A stretch of 64,000 nucleotides of DNA from Caprimulgus europaeus (lineage: Eukaryota; Chordata; Aves; Caprimulgiformes; Caprimulgidae): positions 25,137,834 to 25,201,833 of the forward strand of contig OU015523.1 of assembly GCA_907165065.1 (NCBI GenBank), in the 5' to 3' direction. Position numbers and translations under genes: made by a program. Numbering within the stretch: the first letter of the stretch is position 1; each line of letters starts with the position of its first letter. Shown one piece after another: positions 37,721 to 52,215 of the stretch. The notes beneath the pieces were generated by a model. That model searched no databases. It saw nothing but the letters and a program-made list of their open reading frames with translations, and was not told where the DNA came from.

Positions 37721-39625
37721 AGGGGGGAAAAAAAAATCTATGGCTCAATCACACAAAATGTCAGGACAGAGATGTATAATGACTCCTGACTGGTCTTCAA
37801 GTCTATGATGTACTTAACCATAAAAAATTAGAAGAATCAAAGGTCTCCTTTGGGACATGTTGTGGCAAATAGCACTTGTAGGACACTCTCCAGTATTCAA
37901 AACCATCCAGATACACACAAACCCTTCCAATGTGTCAGAGCTACTTGCACTCAGCTCTAATTCAATAGCTGTTTACATTTGTTAAATAAACATACAAAAG
38001 TCTAGGTGTCAAGCTGGCACTGAAGGCCTAGTTTGGATATTTCAGCAGTTACTATAAAGAATCCCCTGGTTGATCCTTTCCAAAGCACACCTCTGACATC
38101 AGGCTAGACAAAGGCCAGTGACGTTCACATGGAAGTGGGACATGAAATCCACCTGCTTTGTTGTTCTCTGGAAAGCCTCCTTCTTATAATGTGATATCCT
38201 GTGCTATCGTGTTCGTCATTCCTAACCACATGTGAGCTAGAATAAGGTGACAAAAACTGTGTCTCCTTTCACACATGTAAATGGGAAAGCAATTTTGGAA
38301 TTAAAAAAGGAAACAATATTAAAATATACATTCCCTAGGTGAGGAGGAGAAAAAAAAATCACTTCTCATTTTCCAACAGTAATCAGTCTTAAGTACATGC
38401 TTTTTATTTCTAGAGGAATGAAGGATTCTGGTGTTCTGTCATCATTTTATTTACTTTAGCCCAGGAAGTGTCTGATCTGCTTTAAAAACTGTGGATCAAT
38501 TCTGTATTATACTACCATCACTCTGCCTGCTCCTTCGAAGTGCTATAAAATATGCTGAAGGGAACACTGGCACGTTCCCTGGGTACCATGGCTCAAACAA
38601 AACCTCCAAGAGGAGACTTTTTAGAAAAAGCAAGTACCACCTTCCCACTCTTTCCTCCCCAAGCACCAAGCAGTCCTTATGATGTACCTCTTCTTCCTTT
38701 TCTGGTTTTAGTCAAGAATATAAACCAAAAATATGCCACAGACTGCATGCTAAAGGTTAAGGAAATTACTGGTGGGGTTGAGGAAACAGAAGATGCCCTA
38801 TTCTTGAAGAACAACATTCTATGTTTTGTTTAGGTTTGTCCTTGCACATGAATGTAATACTTACAGGTTGTCACTTAAATTAAGCCCAGAGCCTAGAGTC
38901 AGGTCCACTAGCACACAGGCTTTTCTTCTTCCTCACCAATGCTGAGCTAACAGCTGCACTGGAGCCCGTGTTTTTAATCAGTAGTTTACTCCTCTACTTT
39001 TCTCTGGATAGGAAATACTCATATCCACCTCATTTCACCTGCTGTGTTTTTTTAAAGCACTGTGAAACATGTTATTCATACTGCAGTGTTAAAGGGTCAG
39101 ATTAACCTCCCTTAGAAGCTATTCAATAAATTCCACCAAAAGCCAAAACACCATTTGACAAAAACAAACAAGTCAATAAAAAGAAAAGGAAAAAAAAAAG
39201 TACTCAAAGCGAAAAGAATTTAAGAATCTCAAATCCAAGTGATTTGAATAGTGGTTTGACTTAGGTATTGTAACAAAGCATTTCAACAAAACCCACAAGA
39301 TTTCTGTTCATAGTCCTTTTCATCTGAAGAGCTTGAAACAAAGTTCTCGCCACCTCTAAAGCTTACATCCATAAATTATATTATTGTATGTAAGCGAAGT
39401 ACATAACACTCAAATTTAGCAAACTTTCTGATATGCTTCAAAAGTATATGCAACATGAGACTGTAGAGGAAAACCAACCTTTGCTACCATCAAAGAAAGA
39501 AACAAACCAAAAAACCCCAAACCCTGCTGCTGTTTATTGCCAAAACACAGTTTCCCACAACCTGATTTTACATCATCTCCATGGACACAGCATGTAGTTT
39601 TTTTTCTGAAGTGCAGATATACTTA

Positions 39626-41799
<2,174 letters not shown>

Positions 41800-41893
41800 C
41801 TGCCAGGAGGAGGAGGAGGAGGAGGAAGCGTGGGAGCAGCACCCCCCATGCGGGCCGCTGCTCGGCCCGAACGCGGCGCCCCGCTGCCTCCAT
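41800..41893 (-). CDS. CYYR1: CYYR1 coding exon 1 (signal peptide)
   Basis: This is the first coding exon of cysteine and tyrosine-rich protein 1, a small single-pass membrane protein of the Shisa-like (STMC6) group whose function is poorly known. The ATG at 41893-41891 sits in a strong Kozak context (GCCGCCGGC before ATGG). It opens 31 codons plus one base: a basic N-terminus, then GVLLPRF and seven leucines ending in Ala, a typical signal peptide. The GVLLP motif followed by a hydrophobic run matches the start of mammalian CYYR1 as I remember it. The exon ends at GGCAG followed by donor GTCAGC (phase 1), which joins exon 2 in frame and completes an alanine codon. The leucine core is encoded by a CTC trinucleotide run. 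In-frame GTG codons lie upstream, but the ATG is preferred. Identification rests mainly on exon 2; this exon is supported by phase, signal peptide and CpG-island position. Confidence 0.88.
41804..41826 (-). repeat. CTC/GAG trinucleotide run inside the signal peptide
   Basis: The plus strand shows an uninterrupted GAG run. On the coding strand it reads as six CTC codons and a CTG, giving the seven-leucine hydrophobic core of the CYYR1 signal peptide. A coding microsatellite of this kind is prone to slippage in steps of one leucine, which would leave the frame intact. Confidence 0.9.
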
Positions 41894-42206
41894 GCCGGCG
41901 GCGGCCACAGAGCCGCCGACCGCCCCGTCGCGGCGCGGCGCGGAGGCGGGCCAGGGGCGGCGGCGGGCGGCTACGTCGGGGCCGGGCTGGGCCCGCTGCC
42001 CCCCGCCGCGCCGGGGCCGCCCCTGGACTGGCCCAGAGGCGCCGTGTGTGGCAGCGGCGGGGCCGCCCCGTCGCGACGCATCCCCTGACGCCTCCCCGCC
42101 TCCTTTGTTCGCCTCGGCCGGGCCTGAGCCCGTGGGGGTGTGAAGGGCTGCACCCGCCTTCCTCCCGCTGCCTTGTCCAGGCGCTGCGTTCGATCAGTTT
42201 TCTGCT

Positions 42207-42264
42207 GGGATTAAAGTCGCGATTGTTTGTAAACAGGGATTAAAATCGTGATTTGTTTGCAAGC
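42207..42264. repeat. Two-copy 29-bp direct repeat at promoter edge
   Basis: Two head-to-tail copies of a 29-bp unit (42207-42235 and 42236-42264) both begin GGGATTAAA and contain a TGTTTG core. Nearly all differences between them are transitions (G/A, C/T, T/C, A/G). The first copy contains TTTGTAAACA, which resembles a forkhead-type site. The repeat lies about 310 bp upstream of the CYYR1 ATG. Regulatory function is inference only. Confidence 0.8.
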
Positions 42265-42302
42265 GGAAGAGCAGGACCTATGGATGGGACAGAGCGGCTC
42301 AG

Positions 42303-42308
42303 GTGAGG
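42303..42308 (+). other. Candidate plus-strand splice donor at CpG-island edge
   Basis: The sequence CTCAG|GTGAGG is a strong consensus donor pointing away from CYYR1. It could end the first exon of a divergent non-coding transcript started in the same CpG island. Mammals have a transcript named CYYR1-AS1, but I cannot show homology. A single consensus donor has weak evidential value. Confidence 0.25.
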
Positions 42309-44783
42309 GTGGGATGCCAGCGGAGCTGGTGGCTTTACCGACGGCAAAACCGGGCTTTTCCCCTGCTGCCGCCGGAGCCCATCTTGGCCGTGCCGAGTAC
42401 TGGGAAGTCCCAACACGCCTGTCAGTGCTGTTCAGTATTAAAACATTTTCCATGACCAGGCCAGATTCAAGTATTTTTCAAGAGTAATTTTATTACAACT
42501 CTGTAAATGCTGCCATAACAGCCCTGTGTGAGAATTCCCACGGACGGGGGCCCAGAAGCCAAAATATTTACCCTGTGGTCTCATAAAGCAAAAGGGTTAG
42601 ATCTGACTTTGCATGAAGAGCTGCAGGCCAGGAATGCCCTTTGAAAGGTTGAAGTACGCACACAAAAACGAGAACCATCCACAGGTGTTTCTGCTCATAA
42701 AGGGCTTCCTGCTGCTGGCAGCTTAGAGGGGAAGGCTGACACACAAACACATAATGAATTTTTTTTAATAGGATTTAGCTATTTTGTATCAACAACAACA
42801 AAACCCCAAACCACGAAGCCAAATCACTTGAAAGCCGGTTGTTTTATCAATGCACAGCTGAATGTTTTTTCAAATGTACGCCAGAATCTGACTGTCAACA
42901 AAGAAAAAACACTTTTCATGTTTTTAACTCCCCTGCAGTCTGTATCCCTTAGTTTATGCAACAGCCTGAATCAAATGGGTAAAACCAAACTTCAGTTGTA
43001 TGTAAGCTGCTGAGAGTAAAACTCAGACCAAGTGGATAACTTAATTTCAAAGGAATTTCATCTCCTCCCCGTGTCTTTGTCTGGTCACAGGCTACAGTTT
43101 GACCCCGAACAAGTCCCTGGAAAAATAATGTGGTTTTGCCAATATATAGCATTGGTAGTAAAGGAAAAGAAAAGAACCATATAAAGGAAACTCAGATCTG
43201 GTAGGTAGCTCCCAGAAACTCTGACATCTCCAGGTTTTTAATTTTAATTAATCATCTTTGATCACCATGTCAGACTGTCTTAGAAAAGCCTTTTGTTGAT
43301 ATTTACTGTCTCTTCTTCCATTTTTGTTGTTGATTCCTTCCTTTGCAGTCCCCTGCCCTTCATAGCTCTCTCAGCAAGTCACGATTCAGTATTTCCCAAA
43401 AATGTTGGGTAAAATTGCCCAGTAGTTGTAAGACATTGTAGCATGTTTGACTTCATTGCCAATTTGCATATAACAAGCTTTTGGACCTTTTGTATCTGTT
43501 ACTTGTGTTTTTATCTTGTCAGCATGGACAAGTCCTTTGATCCTAACACTCCCCACACCTAATTATTACATCTCAAGTACTGTCCTTTGAACAAAGGATT
43601 GAAAGGCCTATCTGACAAAGAGAAATATCTCTGTCCTCTTTCCACTGCTCTGGGCACTATGTAGGGAATGTGTAGAAGGCTGAGAAGAGGGGGAACAATG
43701 TAACAGTGTCAGGGCAGTGTTGTCTGGTTGTGCTGAGGTGAGCTGAGGGCCTTCTGGGACCAAAAGCTATTTCTTGTTCTCAGAGAGAGATTTAAAGGAA
43801 GGCTACTTCATAGCAAAGAACAACAAAAGGTTACAGCTAAGGTCCTAGCCACAACCATACACCTTAGAAAACTCTATATCAGCACCATCTTATGTCAAAA
43901 TTATATTTTATCAGAAGTGTTTTTTGAAAGATGGTCTTGAAAATCATGCATGATTGATAAAATTATGTTAAGTGTACAAGCCTTGAAATGCTAATCTTCA
44001 GGCACAGTTCAAGGAGAAAATCCCACTCTCAGTGGACTAGTGTTTTGAGACTCACTATAATCAGGCATCTCTGTCTACAGAAGCTTAATCAGCAGTTTAG
44101 AAACAGTAATTATCACACTTAGAGTGCTAGAGGAAACTTAATAGAGAAAAAGGCACATGCTTAGAACAAACATTTAAACTTCTTTACATCTAGATTACCT
44201 CTAGAGAAATAACTTCAAAACAATTAACAGGATATCTTATATACATGCTGAAGGTGTATCTTGTTGAACTTAAGTTGTTAATTGGCTGAACATGGGGAAT
44301 GATAAATCACCTACACGTTTTCCAGCATGTAACCGCTTGACCAACTTCAGAGCACCAAAGAGTCTGGACATAGTTTGTGGCAGCAGGAGATGTGTTGAGT
44401 TGGGCAAACTCCCGATTCTGGAAGGAGAATCAGCAGTCTGGGAAGATGTCTTCTCATCTCTGTCCCATGTTGGCATTGAGTACAATGCCTATAATGGCAT
44501 TAAGGGCTAATCTCATCTTCTGAGCATTTGCCACCTATGAACACCATCTTCACCTCCTGGCTCTGCAGGATTCAGGTATGTGGTTCTCAGTCAGGAGTGG
44601 TGGCCATATCTGCTCTGGTACCTGGAAGAAGTGTGAATTTCACCCTTACTTTTTTATAGGTTTCTTGTGGAATGGTAGGGAGTATAACAGATACACTGTA
44701 CTTAAGATGGCAAACAGAATTTCATTGTACATTTCATTTAGTATCTTCTCTTTTCCTCCACTGTGAAAGAACAACCAGCATAA

Positions 44784-44993
44784 AATGTGAGTTGGAAGGG
44801 ACCCACAAGGATCATCGAGTCCAAATCCTATCCCTGTATAGCATAACCCCAAGATTCAGACCATGTGTCTGAGGGTGTTGTCCAAATGCTTCTTGAATGT
44901 TGTCAGGCTTGGTGGCATGACCACCTCCCTGAGGAGCCTGTTTCAGTGCTCCACCACCCTCTGGGAGAGGAACCTTTTCCTAATGTTCAGCGA
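44784..44993 (-). mobile_element. CR1 3' fragment, minus strand
   Basis: A 210-bp CR1 tail on the upstream side of CYYR1: GAGTTGGAAGGGACCCACAA, ATCATCGAGTCCAA, then a TGTCCAAATGCTTCTTGAAT segment and CCTGTTTCAGTGCTCCACCA. The terminal octamer repeats on the left are not preserved. No coding capacity remains. Confidence 0.88.
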
Positions 44994-45465
44994 GCCCAAA
45001 AATACATTTAACATAAAGTCCTCTCATTGAGGACATATCAGATATTAAACTGATAAGGAGAGATACTACAGTATGAGCTGACAGAGGGCATACTGCAACC
45101 TCTGCTGAAGTTAATGAAAGGCTTCCCAACGACTCCACTCTTAGCTGGTCCAGGCTTTTAATTTCTGATTCCCTCCCACCTCCCTTTACTTATCTCACCA
45201 CTAGTCAAAAAGATTTAACCTTTTCTTCTCCTTTGAACTGACATCTTTTTGTCAGTTGTCATTGTCACTTTGGGATGCTTTTTGCTAAATCATTTTTTGA
45301 GGGTAACCTGAATACTAAATGCAATATTAAAAATGGATTTTCAGTATCAAACTCTGTCCTCCCTTGACATAGTGCCATGTCTTTTCCCAACTACTCCATT
45401 AGCAGGCATTAGGTCTGTTGTAGTATTGATATATAGTTAAACATATGCTATTAATGAGTATAACA

Positions 45466-45488
45466 AACAAAAACAAAAACAAAAACAA
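45466..45488. repeat. (AAAAC)n simple repeat
   Basis: Four units of AAAAC in the upstream flank. The flanking DNA is unique and AT-rich with no recognisable gene. Confidence 0.85.
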
Positions 45489-46680
45489 GGTTGCTTTATT
45501 TTTTAAAATGTTGTCTATGATTACATTGCTACTTATCTCCACACAAGCCACTTTATTATCTCCTTTGGGGTTTGTGATTTCTGCCAGTATCTTTGACAGT
45601 GGAGAATTTATCACAGTGCTCCTAAAAGGCTATGAGACAGTCTTGTTCTTCTCCTCACAGACTGCTGGTCTCTCTCGCTTGAGGAATGTACTCAACACTC
45701 CTGCCTGCTGCCCTATAAAGCTCGCAAAAAGCATAATGCAGGAATGCCATTATTCCTAAGTAGCAACGTATCTTACGGTGCCTTCAGTTCTATCATCTGT
45801 TGTGTTAGGGTAGATGTAATCTCCACAGTATAGCAGCTATATTCAACAGAACAGAATAATTCTACAGGTAGAAATACATTATTTTTGTAAACTTGGGTAA
45901 AAGCTGGTGAAAACTTTGTCTACAGAAAACTCTGGGCAGCAGAGAAGAAGATTGGGGGATGTTTTTTAATTATTTATAAGGCAGAAATTTCCCTGTTCAC
46001 ACCATCTTCACACATTTGCCTACAGGAAAGGAAATAGTGGAACACCTTTTACATTATTTCTATTAAGAGCAAGGAGTGTCTCAAAACCACTGTCTCCTTT
46101 CTGGTAGAATACCAGACAGTGATTTATAAACCTATGCTGACAGTAGGTGCCTGCTGAAAGGCTGAATTTCATTCAGACTTGATAAACACTATTTAAAAAT
46201 ACAGGCACTTGTGTGTTTTATTGGTTTCCTTAATTAAACATTTATTTTAAAAACTAATCAGTAGTGCTTGGTGAAGCTTAGCAAACAGTAACAACATGTA
46301 GAGAAAATTCACTAATCACAGAAGTCTTGGGTTTAGGTGTTAGCATTGATGGTTTTTCTCTTCCAACCCCCTTCCCCTCCAAACAATCAATTTTTTTCAT
46401 AATTCAGTATGAGAATTCAGAACTTGAGTAATGAAATAGTCTGTCTTAAATATTTATGTTGCTTTTGAAAATGTATGATTTAACTGGATCAAAATCAGAA
46501 ATATAAGAAATTAATCCAAACTAGACTTCTATTTCCTTTTGAAACTAAGCATTAGCCATTAAATACTCATGACATAAAATCCATGGTTGAAGTGAGTTAA
46601 CTATTGAAGTAAAAGGTACTAGGAAAACTAGTTTATCATCTGACTAATAATCCTCTTTTTTTTTTTCTTTTAAATTTCAG

Positions 46681-46729
46681 GGGTTTTATTTTGAAAATTT
46701 CATCCTACACTTGGTTTTAGGGGACAATG
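46681..46729 (+). other. Candidate 49-nt non-coding exon
   Basis: A long polypyrimidine tract ending in TTTCAG (up to 46680) is followed 49 nt later by a perfect GTAAGT donor at 46730-46735, on the plus strand. No protein similarity is visible, and 49 nt is not a multiple of three. It lies about 4.4 kb downstream of the divergent donor at 42303. It could be an exon of an upstream lncRNA, or simply a chance pair of splice-like motifs. Confidence 0.25.
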
Positions 46730-49700
46730 GTAAGTTTTTGTGAACATAATCTTTTTTTTAGGATGCTCCTCAGTGAGGAAGCTATGTAAGCGGATGACCA
46801 ACAAGCTGGAGATTACCAAGCCAAAATGTGGTGTCAGGGTCCTGGTCACTGTTATTTTTCACATGCCTTCACAGAGCATCTTAAATGATCAGCAAAACCT
46901 TCAATTAAGTTGGAAAGCATTGAAATAGTATGGAGAGCTCTGTTCAAAATTAACTTAGTGCCAGGAAAAGTAATGTACCCCAGAAAGCAATAAATCCCCA
47001 TAGTTTGCCAGAAGCTATTACCAGCAGCCAAGATTTAGCATAATACTTATGTCTGTGCCTTAGGAAAAATTCAGCAGCCTAGGATTCAGGGAAACATGAA
47101 TTTGACTTAAAGCTCTCTCACACTGATTCACAGATGACGCATCTAAGAACTATATTGGGAATTTTTAAATTATGTAAAATACTTGTGGAAAATATTTAGA
47201 AAATACTAAATATTACCCACTCTTTAATAAAGTCGATTGCTTACGAATAGATATTACTGTGCTGTAAACTTCATTGGAAGCTTTGGCCTCTGTCACATTC
47301 AATGCAAACAAAGCAAGACCTCTGAAGACATGACAGAGTCTAACATTAAAGAACTATTTACAAGAAGCACATGAACATCCACATTTAAGAAACAGTGAAC
47401 TCCATGAATTTCAAGTTTCTGCTCCAAACAGAACACTTTTTTAGTTTTAAGCAGAATAGTTTGGAGCACAGTTACGATGCTGACTGGGATTTTAAAAGTT
47501 TATGTTGGGGGTAGATAGTTGAAAGTTTAATTCGATCAGCAATTGCTGGTGAAGGATGTATTAGTGCCCAAAGAACAGCTCTGTCTGGTATGGTACACTT
47601 TCTCTTACGAAGTCTGCTCTATCATGTATTTCCCAATATATCACGTATTATCTGTGTTTGCCTTTGTCATTTAGCACCTATGATAGGAGCAGAATGAAGG
47701 GGTGGTAGGAAGGTCTCTCGTTTTGGGGATTTTACCCCCCTCATATAATGAACTGACTGAAATTATTTTTCCTAAGAAATGTACAGTGCAGATAGCCAAA
47801 TGTCACCTTTTCCTGCAGCATCCAGCATTCAGGATGAGTAGCCTCACGTTCCTGTATCAGTAGCCATTGAAATTACTGATGGTTGATTGATATTTCTGAC
47901 CTTCAGAGAACTTTGTCTTTGTGAAAAATATCACCAGATTTACTTTTCTTCTTTGCTAAACAGATCTGTATAGGAAAACATTTTTTAGAAATGATCACTT
48001 GACTATAGATTATTCATTTCAGTCTATTGGTAAACTGGATTACAAATTAATACACTTATTTATTTGAATAACAATGAAATAGCAAGTAGCAAAAAACAAC
48101 TAAGACTGGTAGCAAATTAAGAGGAGCACACTGGGTAGGAATTGTAGCTTGTTGTACAAGGAGGAAATAGTTACCCTGATGATCCTTTAGTCCCTGGCCT
48201 ACAGTTACGAGGGTTGAAACAGATAGTGTTCTGTAGTGCCTGACATATCTGACATTCTGCTTGGGCAAAGATAGCTATTTGCTATTTCTAAAAGGCTGTC
48301 TTTTGTGTAACATCCTTTTAATTCTCATAGCTGCAATCAAATATATGTAACTCCCAATGCTTGTTGGTATTGCATGACTTGACAGGAACCATTGCACTGG
48401 TGAAAGCTTAACTTTTCCTCTTGAAGCCTAAAGGGAGTATAGACAAAGCTGGTCTGAAAGAATGGCAGTCCAACGTGCTGCTCATGGAAATGATGGAACA
48501 TCGCTCACCCAGCAGATACCCTGTGCTAATGGGCTTGATCATTCCCTTCAGTATTCTATTTCCATGCATTGAATGAAACAGGTATTTTGTAACATTACTT
48601 TATTAAACTATCTCATGAGAAAGAACCCAATCCCTATCAGCTGGGCTCAGCACCTTGCCTTTCAAAATTCTTTTGGCCTCTATCTCTACACCTCAGGTTT
48701 TTTTTACAAATTGATATGGGGGACAGCAGTGGTAGATGAGGAGTTGGTGAGATGGGGAAGAAAACCAACTACCATAATCACAGTTCTGCAACTATGAGAG
48801 GGCTCAAAGTCTGGAGGCAGCCACTTCTATGAGCTTCAGTATTTGAATTACTCTAGTCAAAATGCAGTTGCTCTTCCTTGAGCAACTTTGGGATGCAAAT
48901 TTTTGGCTATTTCTCTGTCTTACATAAAGACACTTTCGAGAAGTGGCAGCATGCTTTCACTGAAAAACAAAACAAAATGTTCTAAACTTTTCAGTTAAAG
49001 AAGATGTCAAATGTTTTGGAGCAGGGTAGAACTCATTCAGGTTGGAGGCAGAGAGAAGGGTCAAGACAACACTATCTATATTCAGCAATGTTCCTAATCA
49101 TCAAGGCCAGTGGCACTGGAATTGCTATTCAGACTGTACACTCATCAGCACCTTGGCAACTTGCTGTTTCACTGGAACTGGCAATAGAAACAAGTGATTT
49201 GTATTAATAAACTGTGAAGAAAAAACACATCCTCAGAATTGCTAGATGTTTTTCAGCTTCCCAAAAAAGCTCAGATGAATAACTTATGTCTCCTATTTTC
49301 AGTGCTTTATGCAACCATCCTTGTATCCATCCCCATGAAGTAGAGGACGTTAGAATAACAATATTGCAAGTATTCTTACAGTGGTGTTCTGCTCCCTGGT
49401 GTGTAAGGAAATAAGGTAGAGACACTGCATGGCTTTTCTAATCCACCATGAGAAATCAGTGACAGAATCAAGATTTAAATATAAAAGACCCCAAGCTCCT
49501 CCTTCAAGTGCAGTCATGAATGACATTCTGAACATAGCACTAGAAATACTAGTTAGACTAGTTTCATCAACAGGTTCTGGTAAGAAAGTTAGGACAAAAC
49601 TGGCCATACCTTGCTGTCACACTCTGGCCACACACATAAATGAAAAGGGCTGCTTCAAGAACTGTGGCTCTGCTCTGGTTCAAAATGCAGAGATTGTGAC

Positions 49701-49759
49701 CTGATATAAAAGCTATAAATATGTTCTTCTTCCTAGTAATACGCTAAAGGCACACATGG

Positions 49760-49865
49760 GTCCATATATATGTATATTTAACATACACATGTGTATATAA
49801 AAATATTTTTACAAACATGCATACATACATACACACACATAGATATGTAAATATATATATATATA
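49760..49865. repeat. Mixed (TA)n/(CA)n/(CATA)n low-complexity tract
   Basis: Alternating purine-pyrimidine tract with ATATATATGTATAT, CATACATACATACACACACA and a final (AT)n run. Short open frames rich in Tyr, Ile and Cys across it are artefacts. Confidence 0.85.
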
Positions 49866-52040
49866 GGTAATGATACTGAGTTCTGATAAACAAGTATACA
49901 AAAATACCCAGCCATTTGGAAGTTTAGTGAAGCTGGAGGAAGGCAGCTGAAGTGCAGTGCAGAATTCATGTATATCACCTGTGTCATAACTGAAGAGTGG
50001 CTGGATGTTACAGAAAGAGTACAAGGCACACAGCCTAAGGGTATCCTCTTCATGTTGTTGTCAATCTGTTAGCTAGATGGTGGGTAACCCCAAACCTTAC
50101 CCTTCATTTCCAGGCCTCACAGGATATTACAGCAGGATTTCAGAAGACTGTATAGTGATACGACTGCTCCGTAGCAGACAGCATGAAAAAACAGAGCTGT
50201 TTGGTCTGTTTCTCGGCTGTCTGGCCTTTGGGTTCACCAGCTGCACAAGATGCTTGTCATGGAGAACCAGTATTTCTGGCTAAGGCTAAGAGGCAATGTC
50301 CATAGCAGGCACTGTATTCAGCAGAGGAAACTGCAGCATTCGGAGTATCTCCCCATGCTCTTCCATGGTAGCACCGTGTTCTAGCCCTTATGGGAGGTGG
50401 CCACAGGCTTACTGCTCAAACCCCGAGATCCGACAGTCTTCAAGCCTTGGGGCTAGAGACAGAGAAAAAACACAGAGCTTGAGAAGTAAGAGCCAAGGAC
50501 TAATAAATGGAAGATTAAAGCTCACCCTTCTGAATAGTGTCCCACAGACATCTCACAATTACTTCTTGCCATAAGAAGGACTTACTGGAATCAAGGAGCT
50601 GTTAGCATAAATAAAAAAATACCATTAATAACAATATGTCTAACAAGTGAGGAATGTACCTTCTTTGTTCCTCTCAGACACTTGTTTCTTTGGAGGTCCT
50701 GCTCTCTCTTTTGTTTAAGGAATAATTTTTGAAGAGGAAAATATTTTCTAGAGATTTCATGACCAGCTACCCTAACAGTTCAGGTGATAAATTTTCAAGC
50801 TATGGCCCACTTTTCATGGTATGCCTTAAATTTGTGGGCGGAAGGTTTTTAATCTCTTAACATTTTAAAAAGTTTTTTCTTTTGAATTGTAAGGCAGCTT
50901 GCATGCAATGTCAGCCTTGCCAGCAGCACAACAGCTGTTAATTGTATTCTGCAGAGTTCCTCATGTGGTGACATAAGATGTGTAATTGAAAAGCAAAGGG
51001 CTGTAGCAGCACAGGCATATAATCATAAGAGGGGGCCATTATAATCAAGCCATATACATTCCATTTTGGAACTGAAAAAATTATCTTTTCAGAATGATGA
51101 AAGACTTGGTAAAACAGATTGTAGGAGTTAAGCCAAGAGATTACTAACTTAATCAGAAGAGAAGGTATCTTCATGTACATTTGGAATTAATCGCATCTAT
51201 GCAGAATTATCTGTTACAATGGATCTCACTACATTTAGTAACTGTTTCTTATAAAGGGTAGGGAAAATAGCAAGCTCTTCCCTCCTGTATCCATGTGCAC
51301 TCGGTGCAGTAGAGGCAACATTTTATCAAGTATCAGCCCTCACCCATAGGGACATTCTTTCCAAGATGCCATTTAGACACCAGAATGGGTCAGTTTGTGG
51401 AAACTGTTGCCACACAGGACTTTGTCCTCACTATGTCATGGAAGCAACGGTCTGTGGACACTTATTTAGGGTGGCAGGAAGGTTGGAGATGGAGGAGAAA
51501 GGGACATAGGGAAACTCTATATCCATGTGTTGATGCTGAGTGACTAAAAGTCTGTTCTGTTGGAAAATGGTGTCTCTACAGTTATTCGGCACCTAGCTTG
51601 TCCATGTGCCAAATATGGTAGGTATGGCATTTTACAACAATGCAGTAATATAATTCACTTACAGGAAAGCTGCCTAGACTCTCCTAGCAACTCAGGGCAA
51701 CTCCTGTTAAAAACAGTGGCATTATGTCAATATAGACAGCTGTAACTGAGCTCAGTCCTGCAAACACCTTATACCACATCTGCCTCTAAAAGAAGCAACC
51801 CACCTCGTTATGCACCCATGTTCCCGTTCTGCTCCTGGTATCCCCTTCTTTTGTTCTGGCTTGGGAATTGCTGGCATCAACTGGTGAAGAAGACTGAGAA
51901 ACTGTTCTGAGTTAACCATTGCTTCTTTTATTTTTTTATTTTTTATTTTTTTAAACTTTTCTGTTTGGGTGATTTTCTGAGAGCAAAATGGGGCCAGATG
52001 TCTGTGCAAGGCACAACATATATAATGAGCATATCCTTAT

Positions 52041-52215
52041 CATCGAATCATAGAAGAACGGTATAGGTTGGAAGGGACCTTAAATATAATTTAGTTCCAA
52101 CCCTCTTGCCATGAGCAGGGACACTTTCCACTAGATCAGGCTACTCAAAGCCTCATCCAGCCTGGCCCTGAACACATCCAGGGAGGGGGCATTCATTTCC
52201 TTTGTTCTGTCTGGA
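52041..52215 (-). mobile_element. CR1 3' fragment, minus strand
   Basis: A short CR1 tail: AATCATAGAAGAACGGTATAGG, TTGGAAGGGACCTTAAAT, CCATGAGCAGGGACACTTTCC, ACTAGATCAGGCTACTCAAAG and CAGCCTGGCCCTGAACA. It fades out near 52215. A short open frame across it is residual CR1 C-terminal coding sequence. Confidence 0.9.

Noticed and set aside
50077-50574. Consecutive plus-strand frames of 68 and 92 codons
   Set aside because: No recognisable protein family; the composition is ordinary for stop-free chance frames.
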